This document shows positions 1 to 8,482 of a stretch of DNA of 64,000 bases, piece after piece. The DNA comes from Pseudogracilibacillus sp037071985 (GTDB lineage: Bacteria > Bacillota > Bacilli > Bacillales > Amphibacillaceae). Where the stretch lies: the NCBI RefSeq assembly GCF_037071985.1, contig NZ_JAXHDF010000002.1, positions 372,001 to 436,000 on the forward strand, given 5' to 3'. The position numbers were made by a program, and so were the translations under genes. Position 1 is the first letter of the stretch. Each line of letters begins with the position of its first letter. A model generated the notes under the pieces. It made no database searches, had not been told where the DNA came from, and saw nothing but the letters and a program-made list of their open reading frames with translations.

Positions 1-281
1 GGCTCATAGCATTTAAACATCCCATGAGCAGCAAATCCTCTAGCATGTACAACCCTTTCTGGAATTCTTTCATTATCAAAATGAGTTATTTTTTCTCTTA
101 AATGAAAATCTTCTAGTAGAGTGGGACCACGTACACCAGCTTTCAAAGAGTCTTCATCATTTGATATTTTGACAGATTGGTTTGTTGTCATTTTTTTACC
201 ATAATTGTTCACTCTGAATTGATTCAACTGTTCATCCTTCAAGTTCCTAGACGTTTGTTTGTCGTTATCTTGATTCCCCAT
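1..281 (-). CDS. catalase, N-terminal part (runs off the window)
   Basis: Haem catalase that breaks hydrogen peroxide into water and oxygen. Only about 93 N-terminal residues are present; the gene continues beyond base 1. The segment reads LKAGVRGPTLLEDFHLREK followed by ITHFDNERIPERVVHARG and the GFAAHG motif that carries the distal haem histidine, typical of clade 2/3 catalases such as Bacillus KatE or KatX. An ATG at 287 is in frame, but the ATG at 281 has AGGTG at better spacing, so I start there. The gene is divergent from ahpC. The remainder, which would tell a small from a large-subunit catalase, lies outside, so I give no symbol. Confidence 0.93.
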   Translation of the reverse strand, partial: MGNQDNDKQTSRNLKDEQLNQFRVNNYGKKMTTNQSVKISNDEDSLKAGVRGPTLLEDFHLREKITHFDNERIPERVVHARGFAAHGMFKCYE

Positions 282-287
282 TCCCAT

Positions 288-703
288 ATCACCTATCCTA
301 CTAATGTTTAGTCAACAATATATATATGCATACATCAGTAAATAGGTACTTGACTATTCAGAAAGTGATATTAATTTTAACTTGACTCCCTGTATTTTCA
401 TGATAAGAGCAAAACTAAATAAAGTTAAACCAACTTAGAATAATCATTACATTTTATAACTCTCCATAAATAATGATGACTCTTTGTTTTCCTTGTTTCG
501 TCAATTTTTAACTTTATTTGACATCCATATAATAAGCAGGTTGTAAAAATTAAACCATTTACATTGCGAATCTATCAATCAATTGAGAATGAAAACAATT
601 ACACTCTCCCCTTCTGTCCAATTTTAAATCACTCTTTTTTAATGAGCCTAATCCTTGTCACAACAATGTCATAAAGAAACCTTCATAAAAAAGAGTGTTA
701 TTC
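288..703. other. catalase-ahpC intergenic region
   Basis: About 415 AT-rich bases between the divergent peroxide-defence genes. Apart from the PerR-like palindrome at 435-449 I see no RNA gene or convincing reading frame. I could not place a clear -35/-10 pair for the catalase gene. Confidence 0.6.
435..449. promoter_or_regulatory. PerR-box-like palindrome between catalase and ahpC
   Basis: TTAGAATAATCATTA matches 11 of 14 defined positions of the Bacillus PerR consensus TTATAATNATTATAA. It lies about 150 bases upstream of the catalase start, in the gap shared with ahpC. Peroxide control of this divergon through PerR is inferred from the match and the gene content. Confidence 0.4.
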
Positions 704-732
704 TTGACAGAATAAATCACATATACGATAAT
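704..732 (+). promoter_or_regulatory. sigma-A promoter of ahpC-ahpF
   Basis: A perfect TTGACA -35 at 704-709 is followed after 17 bases by GATAAT at 727-732. This predicts transcription starting near 739 and a leader of about 110 bases. A reading frame open from 655 spans this promoter in phase with ahpC, but it has no ribosome binding site and would begin upstream of the promoter. Confidence 0.75.
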
Positions 733-742
733 AAGTTTTGGA

Positions 743-757
743 TTAGAATTATTTTAG
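743..757 (+). promoter_or_regulatory. candidate PerR operator of ahpC
   Basis: TTAGAATTATTTTAG matches 11 of 14 defined positions of the PerR box and begins just after the -10 element, overlapping the predicted transcription start. Bound repressor there would block initiation. The same TTAGAAT half-site occurs in the box at 435-449. Confidence 0.55.
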
Positions 758-852
758 TTAACGATGAAATTAGAGATGATCTTGCCTGTTTATGTATCGG
801 GAATTGTCGTATACTAATTTCATCTAGAAAAAATATTGGAGGAATTGATACT

Positions 853-1422
853 ATGTCTTTAATCGGAAAAGAAATCGAACCATTCAAAGCAGATGCTTAT
901 CATGCAGGAACTGGAGAATTTGTTGAAGTTACAGACGAAAATTTAAAAGGTAAGTGGAGTGTTGTTTGTTTCTACCCAGCAGACTTCACATTTGTTTGTC
1001 CTACTGAGTTAGAGGACTTACAAGATCAATATGCTACATTAAAAGAACTTGGCGTAGAAGTTTATTCTGTTTCTACTGATACTCATTTTACACATAAAGC
1101 TTGGCATGACCATTCTGATGCGATCAGTAAACTTGAATATATTATGATTGGTGATCCTTCTCAAAAAATCTCACGTAATTTTGACGTACTAGATGAAGAA
1201 GCAGGACTTGCACAGCGTGGAACATTCATCATTGATCCAGATGGTGTTGTACAGGCAGCTGAAATCAACGCAGACGGTATTGGCCGTGATGCTAGTATTT
1301 TAGTTGGAAAAATTAAAGCAGCACAATATGTTCGTGAAAATCCAGGTGAAGTTTGCCCTGCTAAATGGGAAGAAGGATCTGAGACACTTAAGCCAAGCCT
1401 AGATCTAGTAGGTAAAATTTAA
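853..1422 (+). CDS. ahpC: alkyl hydroperoxide reductase peroxiredoxin subunit AhpC
   Basis: Typical two-cysteine peroxiredoxin of 189 residues that reduces hydrogen peroxide, organic peroxides and peroxynitrite in the cytoplasm. The peroxidatic cysteine is Cys49 in FTFVCPTEL and the resolving cysteine is Cys168 in GEVCPAKW. The length is close to that of B. subtilis AhpC. The frame is open back to 655, but the start is the ATG at 853: GGAGG sits 10 bases upstream and the protein then begins MSLIGKEI as AhpC does. It is followed after 13 bases by ahpF, which recycles it with NADH. A sigma-A promoter and a PerR-like operator lie upstream. Confidence 0.97.
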   Translation: MSLIGKEIEPFKADAYHAGTGEFVEVTDENLKGKWSVVCFYPADFTFVCPTELEDLQDQYATLKELGVEVYSVSTDTHFTHKAWHDHSDAISKLEYIMIGDPSQKISRNFDVLDEEAGLAQRGTFIIDPDGVVQAAEINADGIGRDASILVGKIKAAQYVRENPGEVCPAKWEEGSETLKPSLDLVGKI

Positions 1423-1435
1423 GGAGAGCGATTGA

Positions 1436-2992
1436 ATGTTACTAGATGCAGATTTAAAAGCACAATTAGCTCAGTATCTTGAGATGCTGGAGGACGATGT
1501 ACTGCTCAAGGTTAGTGTGGATTCCGATAAAGTGTCCCACGACATGGTGGAATTAGTTGATGAACTGGCAGCCATGTCTCCAAAAATTAAAATTGAGCAT
1601 ACAGTACTTGAAAGAACACCGAGCTTTAGTGTTAACCGAATAGATGAAGATACTGGAATCACTTTTGCGGGTGTACCTCTTGGTCATGAGTTTACTTCAT
1701 TAGTGTTGGCTCTATTGCAAGTTAGCGGTAGACCGCCAAAAATTGATCAAAAAGTAATTGATCAAATAAAAGCTATTGAAGGTAAACATCATTTTGAATC
1801 TTATATCAGTTTAAGCTGTCAAAACTGTCCAGAAGTTGTACAAGCATTAAACGTAATGAGCGTATTAAATCCAAATATTTCTCATACAATGATTGATGGA
1901 GCAGCTTATAAGGAAGAAGCAGAAAGTAAGAACATCTTAGCTGTCCCTACCGTTTTCTTAAACGGTGAATCATTTGGAAATGGCCGGATGACGGTTGAAG
2001 AAATTTTAGCCAAGTTAGGCAGCGGACCAGATGCATCCGAATTTGCAGATAAAGAGACATTTGATGTACTAGTAGTCGGGGGAGGTCCTGGCGGTGCAAG
2101 TGCAGCAATTTATGCAGCACGTAAAGGTATTCGAACTGGGATTGTTTCTGATCGATTTGGTGGCCAAATTCTTGATACAGCTGCAATTGAGAACTTCATT
2201 AGTGTCAATCGCACTGAGGGACCAAAACTTGCGGCTAGTCTTGAAGAACATGTAAAAGACTATAATATCGACGTAATGAATTTACAACGTGCCACACGTT
2301 TGGAAAAGAAAGACCTTATTGAGGTTGAACTTGAGAATGGTGCTGTTCTGAAGAGCAAATCTGTCGTTCTTTCTACTGGTGCCCGCTGGCGAAATGTAGG
2401 TGTTCCTGGGGAAAAGGAATTCAGAAATAAAGGTGTCGCATATTGTCCACACTGTGATGGTCCATTGTTTGAAGGAAAACGTGTAGCTGTGATCGGTGGC
2501 GGTAACTCTGGAGTTGAGGCTGCAATTGATCTTGCAGGAATCGTAAAACATGTAACAGTACTTGAGTATTCTTCAGAATTGAAAGCAGACGCTGTTCTTC
2601 AAGAGCGACTAAACAGCTTGCAGAATGTTACTGTAATTAAAAATGCACAAACAACTGAGATTACTGGTTCAGACAATGTTAATGGTATTACATACTTAGA
2701 TCTTGATACCAAACAAGAACAGCATATCGAACTAGAAGGAGTATTTGTACAGATTGGACTTGTACCAAATACAGACTGGCTCGGTGATACAGTTGATCGT
2801 AACAAGTTTGGAGAGATTGTTGTAGACAATTATGGTGCAACGAACGTCCCAGGCGTGTTTGCTGCGGGAGACTGTACGAATAGTCCATATAAGCAAATTA
2901 TTATCTCAATGGGTTCAGGTGCTACTGCATCCTTAAGTGCGTTCGATTACCTCATTCGTAATGCAGACAAATTTCAAACTACAGAAGCATAA
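1436..2992 (+). CDS. ahpF: alkyl hydroperoxide reductase flavoprotein subunit AhpF
   Basis: NADH-dependent disulfide reductase of 518 residues that passes electrons to AhpC. The N-terminal third is the double thioredoxin-like domain with a redox pair at Cys128 and Cys131 (SCQNCPE). The rest is a thioredoxin-reductase-like module with the FAD glycine motif GGGPGG near residue 215, the active dithiol YCPHC at Cys337 and Cys340, and an NAD-binding GGGNSG near 355. AAGGAG ends 8 bases before the ATG. It is cotranscribed with ahpC and closed by the terminator at 3001-3040. All catalytic cysteines are present, so it should be functional. Confidence 0.97.
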   Translation: MLLDADLKAQLAQYLEMLEDDVLLKVSVDSDKVSHDMVELVDELAAMSPKIKIEHTVLERTPSFSVNRIDEDTGITFAGVPLGHEFTSLVLALLQVSGRPPKIDQKVIDQIKAIEGKHHFESYISLSCQNCPEVVQALNVMSVLNPNISHTMIDGAAYKEEAESKNILAVPTVFLNGESFGNGRMTVEEILAKLGSGPDASEFADKETFDVLVVGGGPGGASAAIYAARKGIRTGIVSDRFGGQILDTAAIENFISVNRTEGPKLAASLEEHVKDYNIDVMNLQRATRLEKKDLIEVELENGAVLKSKSVVLSTGARWRNVGVPGEKEFRNKGVAYCPHCDGPLFEGKRVAVIGGGNSGVEAAIDLAGIVKHVTVLEYSSELKADAVLQERLNSLQNVTVIKNAQTTEITGSDNVNGITYLDLDTKQEQHIELEGVFVQIGLVPNTDWLGDTVDRNKFGEIVVDNYGATNVPGVFAAGDCTNSPYKQIIISMGSGATASLSAFDYLIRNADKFQTTEA

Positions 2993-3000
2993 ACAGATTT

Positions 3001-3040
3001 AAAAGTCACTTTTGCTCTTATGCAGCAAAGTGACTTTTTT
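3001..3040 (+). terminator. Rho-independent terminator after ahpF
   Basis: An inverted repeat AAAAGTCACTTT / AAAGTGACTTTTTT around a short loop, ending in a run of T, directly downstream of ahpF. Confidence 0.85.
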
Positions 3041-3076
3041 ATCTCTACTTATTGTATTTTATCTCAGGATTTCCTT

Positions 3077-4231
3077 TTATTCATTATGCCAATTCCAAAA
3101 ACCGACTTCATCTATTTCTATTGATTGAATAAGAGGTTCTTTTTTTAGTTTTTCAATTTCTTTCGTTGGGCCTGTTACAACCATTCCATAATGTTTAAAT
3201 CCATTTCCTTCAAGATAATCTATTCGCTCTTGAACATCTAAATTCATTCCGGTATACAACTTTCCAGCCATTTTTTCATGCTTTTTTAGGAACTTCATCG
3301 TCTTCATAAACTGTTCATGTAGTACTTCCGTGTCCCCTTCTTCATATTCGGGAGAAGCATAACTTTCTGAAACTGTTTTGTTGAAAAAAGTCCCTTCTTC
3401 CTCATAAAAATCTTGAATCATATCATCATCATGCCAAATTGGAAAAGGCGGAAAGCCAATTGGGTCTAACACCATTCCACCATAATCACCATCTTTCCCT
3501 TCTACACCTGTATTAAGGGCTAACCATACTATAGAAAAATTATTATTGGAAAAATGATCGAAAATAGTTTCTGTATCCACAAGTTTATTAAAAGATATAA
3601 AAGCTGTCACAACAGTACCTTTTGGAAGATGGCTTAATCGGTTCCAGTCGGACATGCCTCCGTCACCCATCCCTGGGTACATAAATGTTGCTTGATAATC
3701 TCCTTCAATTCCATACATATTTCTTTCGGGAAATCCCATGGAGGAAAATAAAAATGGAATGCGCATTTCTCCAACTTTAACTCTTTCATCCCCTATTTTC
3801 TTGCTTATATCTCGAGTTGCATTCATGCGAAAGAAAAAATCAACACTTGTACTTGTCCCTCCTAAATATCCATATGGATCTGAAATTGTCAGTGTATAAT
3901 CAATTACATCACCGAAAACATCTGTGCGATCAGGGTCTCCCCATGTATAATACAAACCAGATAAAAACGTTGTAACGAGGATAAAAATCAACATTATTCC
4001 CAGAGCAGTAAACGCTGTTTGAAAGCGAGCTTTCCATTTGCTCCACAATAAGATTCTTTTTGTCTTTTGCTTTGTCGGCAATCCTTGCAATTGGCTTGGT
4101 TCATCTTCTCCCTCTAATACTTTTTGATATAATTCAACCTTTTCCAATTCTTTCTCAAACTCTACTAATTCTTCTCCTTCTAATAGCCCTTTCTCATATC
4201 GTTTTAATTTATCTTTAAATATGTCACTCAC
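3077..4231 (-). CDS. membrane anti-sigma factor with Sigma_reg_N and Sigma_reg_C domains (YhdL-like)
   Basis: Anti-sigma factor of 384 residues that probably holds the ECF sigma encoded just upstream inactive at the membrane. The N-terminal 70 residues are charged and cytosolic (begins MSDIFKDKLKRYEKG). One membrane segment, about residues 76-97, follows. The large extracellular part has the DYTLTISDPYGY and PFLFSSMGFPE type motifs of the sigma factor regulator family seen in YhdL of the B. subtilis SigM system. The start overlaps the end of the sigma gene by 8 bases, which suggests translational coupling. What it senses cannot be read from sequence. B. subtilis also has YhdK in this system; no equivalent is seen here. 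Confidence 0.82.
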   Translation of the reverse strand: MSDIFKDKLKRYEKGLLEGEELVEFEKELEKVELYQKVLEGEDEPSQLQGLPTKQKTKRILLWSKWKARFQTAFTALGIMLIFILVTTFLSGLYYTWGDPDRTDVFGDVIDYTLTISDPYGYLGGTSTSVDFFFRMNATRDISKKIGDERVKVGEMRIPFLFSSMGFPERNMYGIEGDYQATFMYPGMGDGGMSDWNRLSHLPKGTVVTAFISFNKLVDTETIFDHFSNNNFSIVWLALNTGVEGKDGDYGGMVLDPIGFPPFPIWHDDDMIQDFYEEEGTFFNKTVSESYASPEYEEGDTEVLHEQFMKTMKFLKKHEKMAGKLYTGMNLDVQERIDYLEGNGFKHYGMVVTGPTKEIEKLKKEPLIQSIEIDEVGFWNWHNE

Positions 4232-4724
4232 TTGTTTCTCTTCCTCTCTTTTCCCTAATAGCTTGCCGAGCTCGATACAAACTTACTTTAAAACTTGCTA
4301 AAGAGGTTCCCATTACGTACGCTGCTTCTTTATAGGATAATTCATGAAAATCGTGTAAAAGCACTGCTAATTTTTGTTTCTTCGGCATGCTATCTAACTG
4401 TTGAATTATTATTTGTACTTGTTCATCCATCATAAGTTTTTCCTCAGGTGTTTTCTTGTGATCCAATAATTTATCCAAAAAAATACCCTTATCCAAATCA
4501 ATCCTTCTTTGTTTTCGCTGATGGTCAATAAAAGCATGATAAGCAACTGTAAATAACCATGACTTAATACTACCTGCATGATTTTGCTCCACATGCAGAT
4601 AAGCTCTAAGAAACGTCTCCTGTAATAAATCTTCTGCTGTATGATGATTCTTACATAAAGAGAGAAGAAAGCGATAAATGTCATTAAAATAAATAGTATA
4701 TATAGAATCTATGGATTGCCCCAT
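4224..4724 (-). CDS. ECF RNA polymerase sigma factor, SigM-like
   Basis: Extracytoplasmic function sigma factor of 166 residues, close in length to B. subtilis SigM. Region 2 is recognisable from YFNDIYRFLLSL through TAEDLLQETFLRAY, which recognises the -10. Region 4 contains the helix-turn-helix LSYKEAAYVMGTSLASFKVSLYR near residues 125-150, which binds the -35. AAGGGGGAG lies ahead of the ATG. It is cotranscribed with its anti-sigma through an 8-base overlap and preceded by a matching ECF promoter, so it is probably autoregulated. The pairing resembles the cell-envelope stress SigM system, but orthology is inferred. Confidence 0.9.
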   Translation of the reverse strand: MGQSIDSIYTIYFNDIYRFLLSLCKNHHTAEDLLQETFLRAYLHVEQNHAGSIKSWLFTVAYHAFIDHQRKQRRIDLDKGIFLDKLLDHKKTPEEKLMMDEQVQIIIQQLDSMPKKQKLAVLLHDFHELSYKEAAYVMGTSLASFKVSLYRARQAIREKRGRETSE

Positions 4725-4745
4725 CTCTCTCCCCCTTCTATAGAT

Positions 4746-4773
4746 AACACGATTAAGCTCTAGAAAAGTTACA
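4746..4773 (-). promoter_or_regulatory. ECF-type autoregulatory promoter
   Basis: On the minus strand TGTAAC (4768-4773) and CGTGTT (4746-4751) are separated by exactly 16 bases. This fits the TGAAAC-N16-CGTC/CGTG pattern of Bacillus ECF sigma promoters. The -10 ends about 20 bases ahead of the sigma start codon, as expected for a positive autoregulatory loop. Confidence 0.7.
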
Positions 4774-5104
4774 TTATTTTTAGGTTAATAGTCAGGAAAT
4801 TTAATTTTTGTTACATATAAGGTTCTAAGTTAAACAATATGTTGGGATTCTCTAACCATTCTAGAGTAAGTTATGTATAATTTCCTTAATCCTTTTCTAT
4901 ACTATAACTGTATCCCAGTTTTTCCTTATATAAAATAATTGTAAAATATTTGAAAAATAAAGCTAGCTATTAATTTTATTATGTGTTATGCTTAATAAGA
5001 ATTATTTTTGTTCGGTATAAAGTAATGGTCACTTATTGCCTAAATGGCCACTTTGGACAGGGATAGTAATATATTGTGCATGAAGCACTAGGAGGAAACA
5101 ATTT
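4774..5104. other. gap between ECF sigma and cold-shock gene
   Basis: About 330 bases. The right half is the untranslated leader of the cold-shock gene. It holds the direct repeat TGGTCACTTA / TGGCCACTTT (about 5025-5055) and a small GTGC-ATGAA-GCAC hairpin at 5076-5088 just ahead of the AGGAGG. Nothing else is recognised. Confidence 0.4.
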
Positions 5105-5305
5105 ATGGAACAAGGTTCAGTTAAATGGTTTAATGCAGACAAAGGTTTTGGATTTATTGAGCGTGAAGATGGAGACGACGTATTCGTACATTTCTCTGCT
5201 ATCCAAAGTGAAGGTTTTAAATCTTTAGACGAAGGTCAGCAAGTAACATTTGATATCGAAGAAGGTCAAAGAGGACCTCAAGCTACAAACGTACAAAAAA
5301 TATAA
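5105..5305 (+). CDS. cold-shock protein, CspB/CspD type
   Basis: Single-stranded nucleic-acid chaperone of 66 residues that melts mRNA structure in the cold. It has both RNA-binding motifs: RNP1 as KGFGFIE and RNP2 as VFVHFSAI, and begins GSVKWFNADKG like all bacterial Csp proteins. AGGAGG lies 9 bases ahead of the ATG. The leader is long and structured, as in cold-inducible csp genes, and a strong terminator follows. Bacillus species carry several paralogues and I cannot say which this is. Confidence 0.95.
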   Translation: MEQGSVKWFNADKGFGFIEREDGDDVFVHFSAIQSEGFKSLDEGQQVTFDIEEGQRGPQATNVQKI

Positions 5306-5315
5306 GTAATTATTT

Positions 5316-5364
5316 CCCCGGATGCTGGGTGCAGCTTGAAGCTCACCCTTATCCGGGGTTTTTA
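5316..5364 (+). terminator. Rho-independent terminator after the cold-shock gene
   Basis: CCCCGGAT (5316-5323) pairs with ATCCGGGG (5351-5358), followed by five T. An inner GGGTG / CACCC stem extends the hairpin. Very GC-rich against its surroundings. Confidence 0.9.
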
Positions 5365-5395
5365 TATGTGAATTTTTTCTGTTTTATGTTTTTTT

Positions 5396-5690
5396 AGGAG
5401 ACCGTAGTGTTCGTTGCACTTCTCGTCCATTTACTGGCAAATGCAAAACGAATAAGAATTAATCGTTACTCTTCTCACCCCAAAAATGGAAGATGTAATA
5501 CGAATAAGAACTAATCGTTGCGCTTCTCATCCGAAAAATGGAAGATGTAGAACGAATAAGAACTTATCGTTACACTTCTCACCAGAAAAATGGAAGTTGT
5601 AGAACGAATAAGAACTTATCGTTACACTTCTCATCCGAAAAATGAAAGATGTGATTCGAATAGAGTCTAATCATTCAAAAAGAACACGGT
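5396..5690. repeat. tandem array of a 52-bp unit, five clear copies plus one diverged
   Basis: The anchor ACGAATAAGAA recurs at 5448, 5500, 5552 and 5604, with a diverged copy at 5656 and an older one in register at 5396, all exactly 52 bases apart. Within each unit AACGAATAAG-AA-CTTATCGTT is a near-palindrome, followed by a second imperfect hairpin CTTCTCAT ... ATGGAAG. Each unit can therefore form two stem-loops. No coding frame runs through the array. It fills the gap between the csp terminator and the convergent EcsC-like gene. Its function is unknown. Confidence 0.9.
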
Positions 5691-5698
5691 TTGGTGAT

Positions 5699-6406
5699 TT
5701 AACGTAAAATCCGCATTCGGTAAGCATTGATCGCTGTTTCCCCTAATGTATCCATGAGATTGTGATTCGCGTATGCACCAACAATTGCTCCAAAGCCAGG
5801 AATCAACTGAAGTAATTTAATTAAGTCAATATAATCTCGATACTCCTGTTGAAACAAGCGCCAATCCATATCGATCAATCTGTTTTTTTCTTCTTCCCAA
5901 TTTTCTATCATGTAGAACGTTTCCTTCTTATGTTTATCACTTGAGAATGCGAGTTGAAATACATGTAAAATAAAAAGGCGCTCCTCATAATTCTCTGTGT
6001 TAAATCCATATATTGTCGCAGTTTCAAATAAGAATTTCATTTTTATTGATAATAGGAGCGGGAAATCAACAAGACCTAGAAAAATACCTCCTGCACCGGT
6101 ACCAGCCCCTTCGATTACAGCCGTTTTTCGATACGAAGTTAATTTTTCCTTAACGAGCTCATCTTGTTCAAATAGACTCAAGTTAATCATTGGCTGAGTT
6201 TTGGTTGTCATATCCGATCCCATCAACGTAGCTTTTACCATGCCTTTCATACTGTCTGTTATAATTTGATGAGCTTTTTCAGGAATCATTTCATTTATTT
6301 TTATTTGAACTTTTTTTGATAATTGATTCAATCGATTCGATGGTCTTAATACTTTTTTACGCCACAATTGTATCTCTTCATATACTTTTTTCTCGTATTC
6401 TATCAT
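5699..6406 (-). CDS. EcsC family protein
   Basis: Protein of 235 residues with the EcsC family signature. This includes an N-terminal YEKKVYEEIQLWRKK segment, a glycine-rich GAGTGAGGIFLGLVDFP stretch near residues 99-115 that may touch the membrane, and a C-terminal LIPGFGAIVGAYANHNLMD-like motif. The name comes from the third gene of the B. subtilis ecs locus, but here it stands alone, without the EcsA/EcsB ABC transporter. Its biochemical role is not established. GAAAGGAAG precedes the ATG. Confidence 0.8.
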   Translation of the reverse strand: MIEYEKKVYEEIQLWRKKVLRPSNRLNQLSKKVQIKINEMIPEKAHQIITDSMKGMVKATLMGSDMTTKTQPMINLSLFEQDELVKEKLTSYRKTAVIEGAGTGAGGIFLGLVDFPLLLSIKMKFLFETATIYGFNTENYEERLFILHVFQLAFSSDKHKKETFYMIENWEEEKNRLIDMDWRLFQQEYRDYIDLIKLLQLIPGFGAIVGAYANHNLMDTLGETAINAYRMRILR

Positions 6407-6576
6407 GCGAATCTTCCTTTCATTACTTTGGCAAAAATAAGCTCACCTAATACTCAACTTGCCCCTCTTTCAATTATATGTTGTTTACTTTGAAAATGCG
6501 ATGTGTTCAAGAGAAAAAGTAATGAGTAAAATGCGACAGTTGATTAGCAATTACTTTCCCTCCTTTTTCATCTATA

Positions 6577-7638
6577 CTAAACGAAATAAAAACCAATCCC
6601 CATAATGAAATAAGCTGCCAATAAAATTAATCCATCAAACCAATTTGAGTCCCCATCATTGGACAGCGATACAGTTAATAATACTGCAGTAACCATACTG
6701 ATTAATTCAGGCCATGTAAAGACAAGTGGCATAGTAGTAGGAAAAAGAAGTGATAGCAAAACAAGTATTGGCAGGACAAACATGGCAACCTGAAGCGTTG
6801 ATCCAATAGCAATTTCTACAGCTACATCCATCTTATTTTTATATGCCATGATTATTGCTGAAGCATGTTCTGCAGCATTTCCTACAATGGCAACAATAAT
6901 AACCCCAATAAATAATTCAGACCAACCAAATTTCTCACCAACTATATGAAAGGTACCGACTAAACGTTCGGATACAAAAGCAACAGCGATCGTTGTAACT
7001 GCTAAAACAATAATAGCCTTCATCTTGCCCCATTCTGGTTCTTCCTCTTCATGAGTAGGTCGATTTTCACTCTCATTCATCTGATAAACACCACGATGAG
7101 TGACCAACTTAAATAATAAAGCTGCTAAATAAAGTACAATTAAAATAATCGAAATTCCAATACTTACAAACAAGGTTTCTTGTTCATTCATTGAATGCGT
7201 AAAAACCTCTGGGATTACAAATGCTACAATTACAGCAAAAATGAGTAGTCCCGAGTTATTTCTCGCTTCATGAACATTAAAAGATTGCCGTTTATATTTT
7301 AAGCCACCCACGAAAAACGAAAGACCTCCAACTAGTAATAAATTTCCTAAAACGGAACCAGTTAAGGAAGCCAATACAATTCCGATCAATCCTGCTTTTA
7401 AAGAAAAAATAGAGATAATCAGTTCCACTGCATTTCCAAACGTCGCATTCAGTAATCCACCAATCCGAGGTCCCATAACAATCGCCAAACTTTCAGTAGC
7501 CCTGCCAATAAACCCTGCAAGAGCAACGATTGTTACACAGTAAATAATAAACATCATAATTGCTGACCAATCAAAAATCGAGCCGACCACCGAAATTGGC
7601 AAACCAACTAGGACTAATATAGTAAATAATTTATTCAA
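6577..7638 (-). CDS. cax: calcium/proton antiporter, CaCA superfamily (CaxA/YfkE type)
   Basis: Membrane antiporter of 353 residues that exports cytosolic Ca2+ in exchange for protons. About eleven hydrophobic segments surround the two alpha-repeat motifs that form the ion site: GNAVELIISIFSL near residue 88 and GNAAEHASAII near residue 255, both with the conserved acidic residue. An acidic loop (NRPTHEEEEPE) lies between the halves. Length matches B. subtilis YfkE. The start is a TTG after a GGGAGCAGG site. It stands alone. Confidence 0.92.
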   Translation of the reverse strand: MNKLFTILVLVGLPISVVGSIFDWSAIMMFIIYCVTIVALAGFIGRATESLAIVMGPRIGGLLNATFGNAVELIISIFSLKAGLIGIVLASLTGSVLGNLLLVGGLSFFVGGLKYKRQSFNVHEARNNSGLLIFAVIVAFVIPEVFTHSMNEQETLFVSIGISIILIVLYLAALLFKLVTHRGVYQMNESENRPTHEEEEPEWGKMKAIIVLAVTTIAVAFVSERLVGTFHIVGEKFGWSELFIGVIIVAIVGNAAEHASAIIMAYKNKMDVAVEIAIGSTLQVAMFVLPILVLLSLLFPTTMPLVFTWPELISMVTAVLLTVSLSNDGDSNWFDGLILLAAYFIMGIGFYFV

Positions 7639-7959
7639 CCTGCTCCCTCACCTTCCTACTGGTTAATATATACACTACCCTTTTAACCCGAAAGCAATTC
7701 ATCATAAAAGGTATTGACCAGATTTTTTTATTTTTAATTGTCAACAGGGTATGTCGGCCATCGTCAACATAAATTTGCCTATATTTAAAGATGAAGCGAC
7801 TAAGAATTTTATGTTACACTTTTGTATAGGAGAAAATATTGTAACCATTTTGGATTGTTACATTTTTAAAAAATTATTAAGGAATAGAAATGGCAGTAGA
7901 GATTAGAATATCGAGCAGATTTATTTTTAAAAGGTAAAATGATCGTAAGGAGTTTTTTA
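7639..7959. other. divergent intergenic region, cax to yrvL-like gene
   Basis: 320 AT-rich bases. An inverted repeat TGTAAC (7840-7845) / GTTACA (7857-7862) lies about 100 bases upstream of the yrvL-like start. I see no RNA gene. Confidence 0.35.
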
Positions 7960-8403
7960 ATGGATGAAGAAAATAATGATTCGTTTAAAGATATGAATCT
8001 AAAAGAAAAAACGGTAACAGTTATTGGAATTTCACTATTACTAGTGATAGTAATCGGATTTATTTTCAGCATTTTCTTTTTTGGTTTTGCAGGAATCTTT
8101 CAATTACTTGGAGTACATTATGATTCTATTTGGTCGTTAGTTATATTTGTTGTCAGTTTCTTTATATTAGGATTTATAGTTGACCTAATTGTAGACGCGA
8201 TGGCGAAGATAACCGTTAAAAATGTAACTGGAAGTGTAAATGTATTTCTTATTCAAATGCTATTTGGATTTGCCTCGAATTGGTTCGTTCTTTTTGTAGT
8301 TGATGAATTTATTAATGGTATTACACTTTCATTCGGAACAAAATTAATTATAGCACTTCTACTTGGTTTGATCGATCCAATTTTTGATAACAAAAAGGAA
8401 TAA
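7960..8403 (+). CDS. YrvL-like membrane protein
   Basis: Integral membrane protein of 147 residues with four hydrophobic segments. The central FQLLGVHYDSIWSLVIFVVS, followed by an LGFIVDLIVD helix, resembles the YrvL family, a regulatory membrane protein in Bacillus. I begin at the ATG at 7960 because TAAGGAG lies 7 bases upstream; an ATG at 7939 in the same frame has no such site. It stands alone, so context gives no clue to a regulatory target here. Confidence 0.6.
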   Translation: MDEENNDSFKDMNLKEKTVTVIGISLLLVIVIGFIFSIFFFGFAGIFQLLGVHYDSIWSLVIFVVSFFILGFIVDLIVDAMAKITVKNVTGSVNVFLIQMLFGFASNWFVLFVVDEFINGITLSFGTKLIIALLLGLIDPIFDNKKE

Positions 8404-8429
8404 AGGAATTTATTGTATTATTTTGCGAA

Positions 8430-8470
8430 TAAAAACTGCACCTATAGTTTTCAACCTGTTAGGTGCAGTT
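8430..8470 (-). terminator. terminator of toxin module E
   Basis: AACTGCACCTA (8434-8444) pairs perfectly with TAGGTGCAGTT (8460-8470). On the minus strand the stem is followed by TTTTTATT. It closes the immunity gene at 8483-8824 and may weakly stop the convergent gene as well. Confidence 0.85.
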
Positions 8471-8482
8471 AAATTTATTATC

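Noticed and set aside
655..852. 66-residue N-terminal extension of AhpC
   Set aside because: It has no ribosome site, would start upstream of the sigma-A promoter at 704-732, and AhpC begins at MSLIGKEI with GGAGG in front.
5396..5690. Regularly spaced repeats as a CRISPR array
   Set aside because: The whole 52-base unit is repeated without unique spacers, and no cas gene is present.
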